A stretch of DNA of 64,000 nucleotides from Phoronis australis (Eukaryota > Phoronida > Phoronidae), in NCBI GenBank assembly GCA_002633005.1, contig NMRA01000428.1, positions 21,335 through 85,334 on the forward strand, written 5' to 3'. Position 1 is the stretch's first letter. Every line of letters starts with the position of its first letter. Under the pieces are notes generated by a model that saw only the letters and a program-made list of their open reading frames with translations, did no database searches and had not been told where the DNA came from. Positions 1 through 10,400 of the stretch are shown here, in pieces. The position numbers and the translations under genes are program-made.

Positions 1-107
1 GTGCCTTTTTTGTTTTGCTGGAGACGCTTTTGTTTTTTTTTTAATTTTTGGGTCCTGGCCCGAGGGGGGGGTTTAAACCCCCTGAACCCCCCGTAGATCC
101 GCCACTG
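1..107 (-). mobile_element. Terminus of a DNA transposon or MITE, cut by window edge
   Basis: The stretch ends in GTAGATCCGCCACTG. Read on the minus strand this gives CAGTGGCGGATCTACGG followed by G- and C-runs. A closely similar start, CAGGGGCAGATCCAGGA followed by a G-run, occurs at 63714 just before the N gap. The shared CAG-K-GGC-R-GATCY terminus followed by poly-G suggests one non-autonomous DNA transposon family. No coding sequence is visible. The family name is not known to me. Confidence 0.5.
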
Positions 108-128
108 GCCTACTGGCCACACAAGTAC

Positions 129-228
129 ATGCCAACTGCAAACGTCTGGCGTGAAAGAACTAACACTACTCTACAAAAAAGAAACGACGGCGACTTGTAC
201 ATACCGATGGTGGTTACCGGGCAGTCAG
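129..228 (+). CDS. Trypsin-like serine protease, exon 1
   Basis: I start the protein at the ATG at 129. The exon has 33 codons plus one base and ends at a good donor (TCAG then GTACAT). The leftover G joins AT at 347 to make an Asp codon, so the phase agrees with exon 2. The peptide starts MPTANVWRERTNTTLQ and has no hydrophobic signal peptide, so the product is probably not secreted if this start is right. The frame is open upstream into the transposon terminus, so a further 5' exon cannot be excluded. The next intron is only 118 bp and holds nothing visible. Confidence 0.6.
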
Positions 229-346
229 GTACATGTAATTATAGAGTTGTAGGAAGGAGTCAAATTTGATAAGCGACTGTCCGTTTCTAATTCAGTTTTA
301 GCTTGAGAGTTCCGACATGTACACGAACCAGATCTATATTTTCCAG

Positions 347-568
347 ATTTCATAGAGTCTCCTACAAAATTAACCGGTTCAACGACAGAATTCTTTGCTC
401 CTGGTAAAAACGTGATTTCGGGGCGGTTACACAAGTCTCTTGGTGAGGCGCTCCAATCAGTAGTGTTATTGGCAAAAGCAGACGGGACAGGAGTGGGATC
501 TGGGTTCCGTGTTGGTCCAACTTACGTCTTGACAAACTGTCACGTATTAAAAGGACTAAGTTATGAGC
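347..568 (+). CDS. Trypsin-like serine protease, exon 2 (catalytic His)
   Basis: The acceptor is CTATATTTTCCAG at 346 and the donor is GAGC then GTAAGT. The exon encodes the first beta-barrel strands of a chymotrypsin-fold protease: GTGVGSGFRVGPTYVLTNCH, with the catalytic histidine (residue 99 by my count) in TNCHVL. A glycine-rich 'GTGVGSGF' leading into 'VLTNCHV' is typical of the trypsin-2/HtrA/FAM111 style rather than of digestive trypsins. An in-frame stop at 304-306 bounds the exon upstream. It joins exon 3 in phase 1. Confidence 0.85.
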
Positions 569-1641
569 GTAAGTACAAACTTTACATAGCTTGAAGTAAG
601 ACATTTTGCTCACAAATAAACATGTACAACTGTATAGCGACCTGGCGTTTTGAAACTATTGAGATTTACTGCTATAAACTACGTTGTAACTTGCCTAACT
701 AGTGGATGGCCAGTCTTAAGTGTGCGGAAGGACATTCAGTGATTGTGTTGTATTACCTTGCATGTACACTATGCGTTTGTAGCGCCATTTTTAGCATATT
801 CCATATTTTGATTGTAACATTCACCTGTGGTAAAATCTTCACATTGATTTTACACCCCGTGAACATACTACCGGCTGTCATGTATTCAAGGAGTCATTGT
901 TTAATGTACGCGGGCTCCGATGGGTATATTTCCAATCGATTTCGAGTATAGGTCGTGTGCACAATTCAGTCGTACAGGTTTGATATTTTGGTTACTATGC
1001 ATTTCTTGTGCACTTTTTAAGCCACAAAACAAAGAGATGGTAAGCCAGAAGTGCAAATCTACAGAATTTCCAGTGTCGGCATTATCGACGTTATTACAGA
1101 TTGTAGATTTGTTTGTTTTGATACAACAGAAATATATCCGATTTTAGAGTACATATTAAGAAATATTTTTTTAAAACCGTGTGTATTTCAATAACGAATG
1201 TATTATTCACATAGATGTATTGATTTGGGTTACTGGCGGGTAAATTTAGTCTTCCGTTTGTTTTTATGGTAAAATGACCGCATCTTCAGAAATTCAAGCC
1301 CCGTATATTTTAAGCTGCATGCGCGCATGCAATCGTGCCTTGCCCGATTGTCCGATACAAAATGTTGGGGACCCCCCTTATGATATCCTAGATTCGTCAC
1401 TGAAGTGGAGTCATTTAGTGCATTCTATACTGCATTATGAGCTAATACGCCTTATTACTGACAGTCTATAGGGACTGAGACGAGAAAAACATGTTTCAAT
1501 TTGTATTTTCAAGTTCCATGCTCGGTAATTGTAACCACACCAATTACAAGTGAAACAGTGTTGCACTACACACTGACAGCTTCTGTCAAGTATCATCAGG
1601 CAACAGAATCTTTTTGTTGTAGTCTGCTTGGTTTGGTAGTA

Positions 1642-2360
1642 CGGGGTGTCCACGAATTTATAATCGCTCAGTTTCACCAAAACATGACCATAACAAATAC
1701 CCCACACAAAATGCAGATCTATCGTTGGGTAAAGAAGTTTGAGACTGCAGGGACAATAAATGATATGAGGAAGAAGTCTTGTAGCAGATTTGGCAGAAAG
1801 TCAATGGTAAGATCTCCAGAAAACATTGCTAGAGTATACAGGAGTCAGTGGAACGTAGTCCCAAAAAATCTGTCCGTTAACCAATTAAAGGAACGCTCAG
1901 TACCTGGGGGTCAGCCACAGTTTTTGGGAAGAATTAGGCGTCAGAAATAGGAGAAGAGGTGCAAATGGTTTAAAGAGGAATATACAGTGGTTCCAGCAGG
2001 ATGGTACTACCCCTCATACAGCCACTGGCACTCTGGACTGGCTGGACAGCAAGTTACCTTTTCGTCTCAGCAGCCGTAAGCGCAATCTAGCATGTCAAAG
2101 GAGGAGTGCGAAAGGGTCAAGAATTACTTTGCTCGTAGAATTCAAGTGTGCCTCCAGCAGAACAGCTCCCATCTGAAGCATATCATCTAAATAACGATTA
2201 TTTTGTAGCCAGTAGAGCTATAGACTTGTAGTTTTCAGTACGAGATTTCTTAACTTCTTTAGTTTCCAGAAATGTATGGTTTATATACATTACATGTTGT
2301 GTACATAAAAAGTCTACTCACTGTATCAGGTACATGTATCATAAATTCCTGGACACCTTG
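1642..2360 (+). mobile_element. Internally deleted mariner/Tc-type DNA transposon in intron 2 of the protease gene
   Basis: The left end GGTGTCCACGAATTTATAAT and the right end (read inverted) GGTGTCCAGGAATTTATGAT form imperfect terminal inverted repeats. The element is flanked by TA at 1640-1641 and 2361-2362, the usual mariner target duplication. Inside are two transposase remnants. At about 1650-1950 there is a helix-turn-helix N-terminal part (YRWVKKFETAGTI, then RSPENIARV). At 1985-2174, in another frame, is the catalytic-core motif WFQQDGTTPHTA with WLDSKLPFRL. The segment between them, which should hold the first catalytic Asp, is missing, so the element is non-functional. Confidence 0.85.
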
Positions 2361-2432
2361 TAATTAACCTAAAAACTCTGACTAGTGTATCATTTTATCA
2401 GTCACTTTGTTGATCACTTCTGTATTTTACAG

Positions 2433-2764
2433 CCAAGGATAACGTGGCTCTGATTAATTTTGACAAGCCTAGTATGTCGGGCACAGACGGTGTCGGAGCA
2501 GCGCCTATCCGCGCCATATTGGCTCATTGCGAGGACCTCGATGTGGCCGTCCTAGACCTCGATGTGGACGCAGAACTTCCAGCAGCCTTCAATCATTATG
2601 AAAAGATCAACAAATTCTCGCTTCCACCACCTATTGCTAAGTTTGCGACTATCGATGCGCAAGAATATGTTCATTTTATTGGACATCCAGCTGGCGATGG
2701 GAAAGTTGTGGATACGCTGTGTACTATTGACCATGATTGTACATCGCCACACAATACAGAAAAG
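2433..2764 (+). CDS. Trypsin-like serine protease, exon 3 (catalytic Asp)
   Basis: The acceptor TGTATTTTACAG is followed by CC, which completes a Pro codon with the C left from exon 2. The exon contains CEDLDVAVLDLDVDAELP, with the catalytic Asp in LDVAVL (residue 144 by my count), and FIGHPAGDGKVVD, a GHP-x-G turn characteristic of trypsin-2/FAM111-type proteases. I place the donor at AAAAG then GTGCTT, which is weak after the GT, because it gives phase 0 and an in-frame stop follows at 2771. The intron 2765-3180 holds nothing else. Confidence 0.85.
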
Positions 2765-3180
2765 GTGCTTTAACATTCCCAATGTCATTCAGAATAAGTG
2801 GAATGTGACCTACAATGTACTTTGGTCCACTTTTAAATACAACCAGTTAATCTAGTAGAGATTTTTTACATACACCCTGTACCTATATCGGTAGGGTTAC
2901 TGGACATTTGCCAGCTGGGTGCTTTTAATGCATGACATTTCATGTCAGGTGTTCTCTTGAGTTTAGAGAAAAAGACGGATAGAGATAATGCTTGTATTAA
3001 TTTTATGACTTAAACCCTTGGAAAAAGGTATATACTTTATATTATGCCTTTTAAATATACTCTTAAATTAAATCCTACGTACTCTTTCAATAATTTGGCA
3101 GTCATAGTTTTATACATCAGTGACGGACACATTACATTTTTTAATATGTCGCTTACGAAAACACGTTGTGGTACTTACAG

Positions 3181-3501
3181 CTCCTTGGGCTACACAGGAA
3201 ATATAACGACGACATGTTCAAGAAAATAGCTGACAGACGGCGAGCACTTTACCAATCTAGCTCAGAACTCGGCAACGGCAGCTCAGGAAGTCCAGGCTTT
3301 GTAGCTAACCACCAACAGGAGGTGTTCGTGGCCGTCATGCACACGTGCGGACACGACATAAGGGTGGCGCCTGGGGAATTTCATCTTAAAGAGATTGAGC
3401 AGGGAGTGAGAATGGAGTTCATTTATGACTTCTTTCTACGATATTATCCTGAGATGTGTGCGAACATTTTCAAGGGAAAAAGACCAGCTCGTGTAGTGTG
3501 A
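3181..3501 (+). CDS. Trypsin-like serine protease, last exon (catalytic Ser)
   Basis: The acceptor TACTTACAG opens phase 0 and the frame runs to a TGA at 3499-3501. GNGSSGSPGF contains the catalytic Ser (residue 253 by my count) in GSSGSP, equivalent to the GDSGGP of classical trypsins; the Asp before the serine is replaced by Ser. After it come AVMHTCGHD and a C-terminal tail of about 55 residues with basic patches (KGKRPARVV). The whole gene gives 324 residues. The family (FAM111-like or a generic trypsin-2 peptidase) is inferred from motif style; substrate and cellular role are unknown. Confidence 0.85.
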   Translation, partial: LLGLHRKYNDDMFKKIADRRRALYQSSSELGNGSSGSPGFVANHQQEVFVAVMHTCGHDIRVAPGEFHLKEIEQGVRMEFIYDFFLRYYPEMCANIFKGKRPARVV

Positions 3502-3510
3502 TCTATAATG

Positions 3511-4025
3511 GTTCGACCATGTGGTTTGATCATGAAGGGGTCAAAGTTTAGGTAAAATTTACAAACAAAAAAACAGTATGACCACGTTTGTACCAAAAGT
3601 GGGATGTTAACACTAGATGTGGTCCGTATAAAGCAATACACTGGCAAGGATTGCAAGTTGGCTTACGGATTCTGTTTCACTGGCTAAACTGTTGTAATTT
3701 AATGACCTAACTTTTTGAGAAAATGGTCGGGCAAGTTACCAACTCGTTTTCGCTCTTCATCTAAGAAACATGAAGAGTTTGCCAGGCCATATAACCGCCA
3801 ATACAGAATTAAGACGGAGTGCCCACAAACGCTCCGCATTAATCACTTCAGTCGACTGCCTTTACAACTATGACTTTGTACATTTCCTTATACGGACCGG
3901 AAGCCGCGTTCAAATCCCCCTCTTGGTATGGGCGTGGTCGTACTTTTTTCTATTTTTGTTGTAAATTTTACCTAAACTTTGACCCTTTCAAGTTGATCAT
4001 CAAACCACAAGGTCGTGCTTTCAAC
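3511..4025. repeat. Fold-back inverted repeat directly after the protease stop codon
   Basis: About 130 bp at 3511-3645 recurs as its reverse complement at about 3890-4025, with a spacer of about 245 bp. Landmarks are GGGTCAAAGTTTAGGTAAAA at 3538 and its inverted form TTTTACCTAAACTTTGACCC at 3965, and TGGTCCGTATAA against TTATACGGACC. The right arm contains GCGTTCAAATCC, which resembles a pol III B box, so this may be two opposed SINE copies or a palindromic MITE. It begins about ten bases past the stop and probably forms part of the 3' UTR. Confidence 0.75.
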
Positions 4026-5749
4026 AACAGGGTTCCTGTCTTTGACTATATGTGTGTTGGGATGCGTTGCTGGGGAACTCAGTGCCCACGCTCCTAAGGA
4101 GTTGGTATGATGAAAACATTGCTTTGAGAAATAATGAGAAGGCGAATTATTTATGAGCTTCAGTTAATAAGTGTCCCTTTCGCACTACAGATTCATTTTA
4201 CAGCTGTTGTTTTGAGTTCTCTACAAGATATCTAATCCTTACAAAACCTTTCAGTCTGCATAATTTTAAAACAACAGAACTGACTCAACAAATTATGAAA
4301 ACCTTCTGTTAGTTCGGTTGCAAAACGGATCCTTTCCATTCTGTTCCTATGGAATTTAATCGGCATCACTTCGTTGAGGGAATCTGTCACCTTTATAATG
4401 ACACTCTGGAACTGAGACATAAGAATCTGTTATGCAAGTTAACATAAATCACACATTTACCAGTGTCGTGTAGTGTTCCTGTATTGTGTTGACAGCGAAT
4501 CAACGTTAGCCATTGTAGTTTATTCACCCACAGGCAAAGTATCTGAGTGCCGCGTTATGTAGGCTTACTGTGTGCTACTGAACATGTTTTTATTTAATTG
4601 TGGTGAGTTGATTTAATATTACCAGAGCTATTTGTGTAAACGATATACTGTCCGTAATGTTGGGATGTCCATCAAAAGACAGCTGACGTTTCACTCTGCT
4701 GGCCGAGTTCCACTCTAGATCTACTATTTGTTCACAGCAGCGCTACCTTTTGGAATTCTAAGACATCAGTTCATATGTAATAATTGTCTGCACGTCGCGT
4801 GATTATATAGTTACCCTCTTGCCCCACTTCTAGTGCTTTGACACTACACGTTTCTTTGATTTTCTTCATTCCATTTTCATTGTTAATATCGTATCATCAG
4901 TTTTGTTTATATTAATACAACTTGTAATTGTTCCATTGTGTTTCACGGTCCAACAGTGGAGTCATCGGCTAAGTAGACAAGGCACCCTCCCGAACAATTG
5001 TCAATAAGTGACAAGTAATACTGTTGTGCACGCCATCTAGCGTAGCTTGTTACTTCTAGCTGTTCACCCAGTTTTAAGAATATAGGGTGTCGAAATATAT
5101 TTGCCAGGCTCAACTATTAAAACAACACAATCGCAATAAATGTCTACAATATGCTTGATTTACAAGACGTATAAACCCTATTTTAATCTGTTGCTTATGC
5201 ACACATGTATAAACACTTATTTTATTGTTGAGGAAAAAGTCAAACCGTTACTATTAATTCGTTAAGCCACTGTCTACTGAGAGATATAAACACTGCGCTC
5301 TCAAAGCTCATAATTCACCTGTGTGCATGTCGATCGTGCCATCATCGTCATTATATATGTGTTGGCAAGTCGTAAAATGTTTGTAACAATAAAAGCGTTT
5401 GATCAAATCTCTTGCGTTTACAGCCATAACAGAGCTTGAGTTTCGTGCACACATGTACGTACGTGCACAGACAATGTTACCATTATTGTGACCATGTATG
5501 CGCGTATTTAGGCCCATTGCGCCTATATCTTAAGTTGTGCCTTTATCGGTAACTCTGCCCGTGTGAACCATGTGTGAAACCATGCTCGGGATATTGGTGT
5601 ACCCTTTCTATTGTCAAGGCAACTGTATAAGAAACCAACTTGTTATTCACACCATCTAGGCATTAACAGCGGCACTAGCATACTGGTGTCTATTTATTCA
5701 TGGTTCAAACCTGAAGAAAGAAAAACTGTCTTCGTTGGTTCCTGACTGA

Positions 5750-5973
5750 AATAGGGACTAGTCTCTGTTGGTTCCTAGGGACTAGTTTATGTGACTGAAA
5801 TAGGGACTAGTTTATGTTACTGAAATAGGGACTAGTTTATGTGACTCAAATAGGGACTAGTTTATGTGACTGAAATAGGGACTAGTTTATGTGACTGAAA
5901 TAGGGACTAGTTTATGTGACTGAATTAGGGACTAGTTTATGTGACTGAAATAGGGACTAGTTTATGTGACTGA
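5750..5973. repeat. 25-bp minisatellite, about 9 copies
   Basis: The unit is ATAGGGACTAGTTTATGTG plus ACTGAA, repeated head to tail with a few substitutions. The first copy is divergent. Each unit carries an ACTAGT site. Confidence 0.95.
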
Positions 5974-6865
5974 TAAGAACTGACAGTGCATTATTGTTGA
6001 GCGACTACATTCGGCCCTTAACCTGAGACAAAGTTAAACGTTAGGGTCGAGTTTCACAGAAGCAAGATATCGGGCGAGGGGATTAGCTTCGGTGCCAAAT
6101 TGTGTTTTGCTTGTAGTGGTGATATTTGGCTTGATCTTGTGTTTTCGCGAGCTGCTTGCGTCTCCGGGACGCTCATCTGTTCGGCTGTGGTAGAGGTCCC
6201 TTTTCATGGTGGTGGCGGTTACACGGAAGGACCGTAAACTTCACACGAGTATCATACAACATGAAATCTAATTGAAACCAATATGGAAACGCCAAAGGAA
6301 GTTAGTTTTATTTTACAACCACTGGTAAATACAATGTACAGAATCAAATTCGAGGGATTAACAAGACATCGACCGTGAGGATAATAATGTAAAAATGTGG
6401 ATTAATCAAGTTGTTGTGAGAATAGTTCAGAATGACACAACTATGTCAAGTGGGGATATCGGTGGTCTTAACTGCTTTGTTAGATGGCGCTGCTCAGTTA
6501 ACGCTTCCCTTTGCCTATGGGTCCATTTACGCGAAAGTGACGTACCAACTACTTGCACATCAACATCGTAATCTCTAATAGAAACAAATCTCCAAAGGCA
6601 AGAGACAATTATGTTTACTGTTGCTGTCGTCACAGAATATAATGTGATAAAACCGAAGAGTAAGAACTATCAGCTGTTCACAATGTGCAATGTCTTCTAT
6701 TGGAGTCTAAAACAAGTTGATTCTGAGAAGAATGCCGAAACATTATGACAAGTATTGATGCGGAAGTTATTTTAAAATTCCCAGTTTGTTGCACTGATAG
6801 CCAGAATCAAAATTGACAGACACAAGTTTAACACCAGAATCAACGGTAGCTCCAACGCTTAAAAA

Positions 6866-7027
6866 CTCCATCCTTAGGTGCTTGCAAACCCACACACTTC
6901 ACTAACGGCGAACTCCACCCTTTAGGTGCATGCAAACCCACACACTTCACTAACAGCGAACTCCACCCTTTAGGTGCATGTAAACACACACACTTCACTA
7001 ACGGCGAACTCCACCCTTTAGGTACAA
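6866..7027. repeat. 48-bp tandem repeat, about 3.4 copies
   Basis: Units begin CTCCACCCTTTAGGTGCATG and continue through CACACACTTCACTAACGGCG. Successive units start at 6866, 6913, 6961 and 7009. The array lies about 170 bp upstream of the first supported exon of the large gene. Confidence 0.9.
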
Positions 7028-7198
7028 GTAGAGGAAAAAGCCTATTAATTTGATGTTTGTTTTTATCTTGTGTACAGGGTGAAATATTGGCCTCAAACTT
7101 GTTGTTTTGATATTTGTGCTACAGTGGCGAAAAATTAGATATTGACTGTGTGTAAATAAACTGTTGGCCGGTTTTCAACACCCTCTGTTATCAAACAG

Positions 7199-7430
7199 GG
7201 CAGTTACAGTAAATGGAAGGCCGGCAAAGGCTGGTGAGCAAATTGGAACTATGCAGGCATCCCCTGGTGACAGACAGAAGAACTTCATGTTTGTCAGTGT
7301 GCGCAAGGTGCCTAGAAGTTATCGCAGAATGGGTTTTTACCTGAAAGTGAAAGAGCTTAAGAAGGATGGCGAGTGGGTGGACCCTACTAAGTACACGGAG
7401 AGGAACTCACTCTTTCCTAGTTGGGTGCAG
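7199..7430 (+). CDS. Giant gene, exon 1 (first visible)
   Basis: The acceptor CTCTGTTATCAAACAG is followed by GGCAGTTAC; the donor is GTGCAG then GTGAGG. The peptide includes AVTVNGRPAKAGEQIGTM and then a basic stretch (VRKVPRSYRRMGFYLKVKEL). The exon enters in phase 2, so an upstream coding exon must exist, but I could not find it. It joins exon 2 in phase 0. The intron to 8523 contains the 27-bp array. Confidence 0.75.
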
Positions 7431-10400
7431 GTGAGGCATTTCTAGATTCCATGTTAATGTGAAAAGCCTTTTCATCCCTTTTTATCATTAATTTGACTTC
7501 ATGCAAAAACGTTTACTTTATTTCACATAAGTTTTACAGCACACATAAATATTTATATCTGACATGCCTAGATTTATTTGTAAAACGATAAATCACCTGC
7601 AAAATTTTCCGCTTTTTTGTCATTCTTCATTCCAAACCCTGAACATTGTACTTTCACTGAGTTAAAAATAAATAAATAGTTTGTAGATATTTGACTAAAT
7701 ACACAGACTTCTCCTTCCGGGCCTGCATAAGCTTAATAAGATATTTGGCCTGCATAAGCTTAATGAGATATTTGGCCTGCATGAGCTTAATGAGATATTT
7801 GGCCTGCATAAGCTTAATGAGATATTTGGCCTGCATAAGCTTAATGAGATATTTGGCCTGCATAAGCTTAATGAGATATTTGGCCTGCATAAGCTTAATG
7901 AGATATTTGGCCTGCATAAGCTTAATGAGATATTTGGCCTGCATAAGCTTAATGAGATATTTGGCCTGCATAAGCTTAATGAGATATTTGGCCTGCATAA
8001 GCTTAATGAGATATTTGGCCTGCATAAGCTTAATGAGATATTTGGCCTGCATAAGCTTAATGAGATATTTGGCCTGCATAAGCTTAATGAGATATTTGGC
8101 CTGCATAAGCTTAATGAGATATTTGGCCTGCATAAGCTTAATGAGATATTTGGCCTGCATAAGCTTAATGAGATATTTGGCCTGCATAAGCTTAATGAGA
8201 NTATCTGGCCTGCATAAGCTTAATAAGATATTTGGCCTGCATAAGCTTAATAAGATATTTGGCCTTACAATCCACATTGATATTTCTGAAAAGTAATCAA
8301 TACTCGAACAAAATAGCAGTATGTGAGGCTTCACATACCTGTCATTTACTGACATATATTGATGAGCTCATAATCACATGACTAAAGCTTAATTCAGCAT
8401 GAATGCAATGGAAGCATGTGACCACTCTCCTGTCTTTTAAGACTGAAAAAAGGTGTTAACAAAGTCACTTTTTGGGAAACTGACCCTAGTTCATAAAATC
8501 CTGTGTTCTGTCACTTCTTGTAGGAGTGCAATGACCGCATAGTCACACATCTGGGCAAACGTGCGGACTCTGGTGCGTTTGCGGACAAGAAAAATAACCA
8601 GGCCAAGACATTGAAGCGAGACATGAAACGAAGTCAGGGAGAATTCATGAACAGGTGAACACTGCTCCAGCATCATTTCTATAAGCTATTAGTTGTCTAT
8701 GTACATCAGCCTCTGGTCTTATTGAATGGCTCACTGAGTCATGCATCAACTTCAAGGAAAATTTGCTATGCTTATAATATCTTGCTTATTGTGTAAGTAG
8801 ACTGATGATATATTTAGAAATGATATGACTACATCACCACCTTAAAGCAGTTTAGGAAGTTATTATGTATTGAGTACATTCACGTATACTGAGATAGATC
8901 GAATGAATCTTCAGGAATGTAACTCAATTTTTTGACGATAACCCTGCGTGCTCAAGGGATTGATTATTACCTAAACAAATTAGTGTTTTCTCTCTCCTGA
9001 GAACATTACAGTTAATTCCTAAGGGCTCTCAAAGTCATTTTTAAATGTTGTTTAAATGCACTCTTTAAATGCATTCTGTTTGTTAAGATATCGCGCCCCC
9101 GAGCCACCTTACCGACCTGCCAATGTGGATATGAGAGCACAGCGCCCTCTGTCAGAACAACTGAAAGGTGTCATTGATTTTGTCAGTGATGTCAAGGCTC
9201 TGTTGGGAGGAGAGTAAGTTATTATTATTTGTAGTTAAAACTGGTGCTGTAGCTGGAGCTTAGTTATAACTGGTGCTGTAGCAGAAGCTTAGTTATAATG
9301 GTGCTGTAGCAGAAGCGTAGTTATAACTGGTGCTGCAGCACAACTGTAGTTATAACTGGTGCTTTAGCAGAAGTGTTGTTATAACTGCATGGTGCTGTAG
9401 CAGCAGTGTTGTGATCTACAAGTTGTTGAATATTTCTTTTTAGGAATTTTAACATCTTGCTACTCAGCACCTACCTTTCCCTAAGTTATGTTTAATTATG
9501 TGAACTTTAAAACTTGATTGAAGGGTGTGAGTTCTTTCCACTCAACAACTCTATTTTGTCATTTTGTGTTCACAAGTGGCACCTTATCGTATGTGATCAA
9601 GTCGTGCTGAATCCCAGAATTCACTACGCAAAACGATGAACACACTTTTAGTAATATTCCTTCATTCAAATGATTCTGTTGTTGAGTGGAACAAAATTGA
9701 CACAACAATCTATTCAACCTTTCAACATAGCATAGGTCGTCTATCAAATAATTTTTATCAGCATTCCTCATTGTGACCTTTACCGGTTTTTGCATTTTAA
9801 AGAATTTTTAGTTCTTTAAAATTGAACTTTCACCTGGCTAATTCCTCATCTCTGTGATTGCTTGGTCAAATTTGTTAGAAACACAACATATAGCCATGAT
9901 GTGGATAAATTATGAAGTAGATTAAAAATTGCCAAATGATTTTAAGAATGAGTTTTTTGGCCGCTATAAATCACTGAACCATGTCCAGTATGTATCGTGA
10001 CGTGGTGCTGGAGTAGAACTGCATGCGGCGGGCCATGTGAGCCTACGGGATACGTAAAGTTCACTTATTTGCAGAATTTTTTGTTTTCACATATAAGTTG
10101 TCAATGAATACAACAGTACTGTATTAGCGTAGATGATGTTCAAATAGCATTGTCGTTTAGTTCCTGCTATACATTAGCATAGTTAGGAGCATGCAAATAC
10201 ATCTTTAAATGGGAAATTGTTTTGTGGTTTATGTGCATATTGTGCAAGTTCATCTGTCAAACTTTGCTAAATATTATATTTGGAGACATTGCTTACCATT
10301 GTTTGTGCCATTCACTACCCTATCAGCTTCTGAGCATGTTGAAATTTGTTATCCAGCACATCAAAGATTTGGAAAATTGCTGAACGATTCGATGTTGGTC

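Larger units (their letters stand above)
3502..7198. other. Intergenic / upstream region without supported exons
   Basis: This is the space between the protease stop and the first exon I can support for the large gene. It holds the fold-back repeat (3511-4025), a 25-bp minisatellite (5750-5973) and a 48-bp repeat (6866-7027). I see nothing coding in 4030-5740. The large gene's start codon, signal peptide and promoter may lie here in short exons that cannot be told from background by eye. Confidence 0.6.

Noticed and set aside
6022-6234. A 71-codon open stretch without ATG, relatively GC-rich, upstream of the large gene
   Set aside because: It has no start codon, its possible donor (ACC then GTAAAC) would leave phase 0 while the first supported exon needs phase 2, and the residue pattern does not resemble a signal peptide followed by the known protein.
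7654-8355. Repetitive open frames of about 200 codons on both strands
   Set aside because: They are artefacts of the 27-bp tandem repeat, which is a multiple of three and lacks stops. The translated repeats do not extend into any exon.
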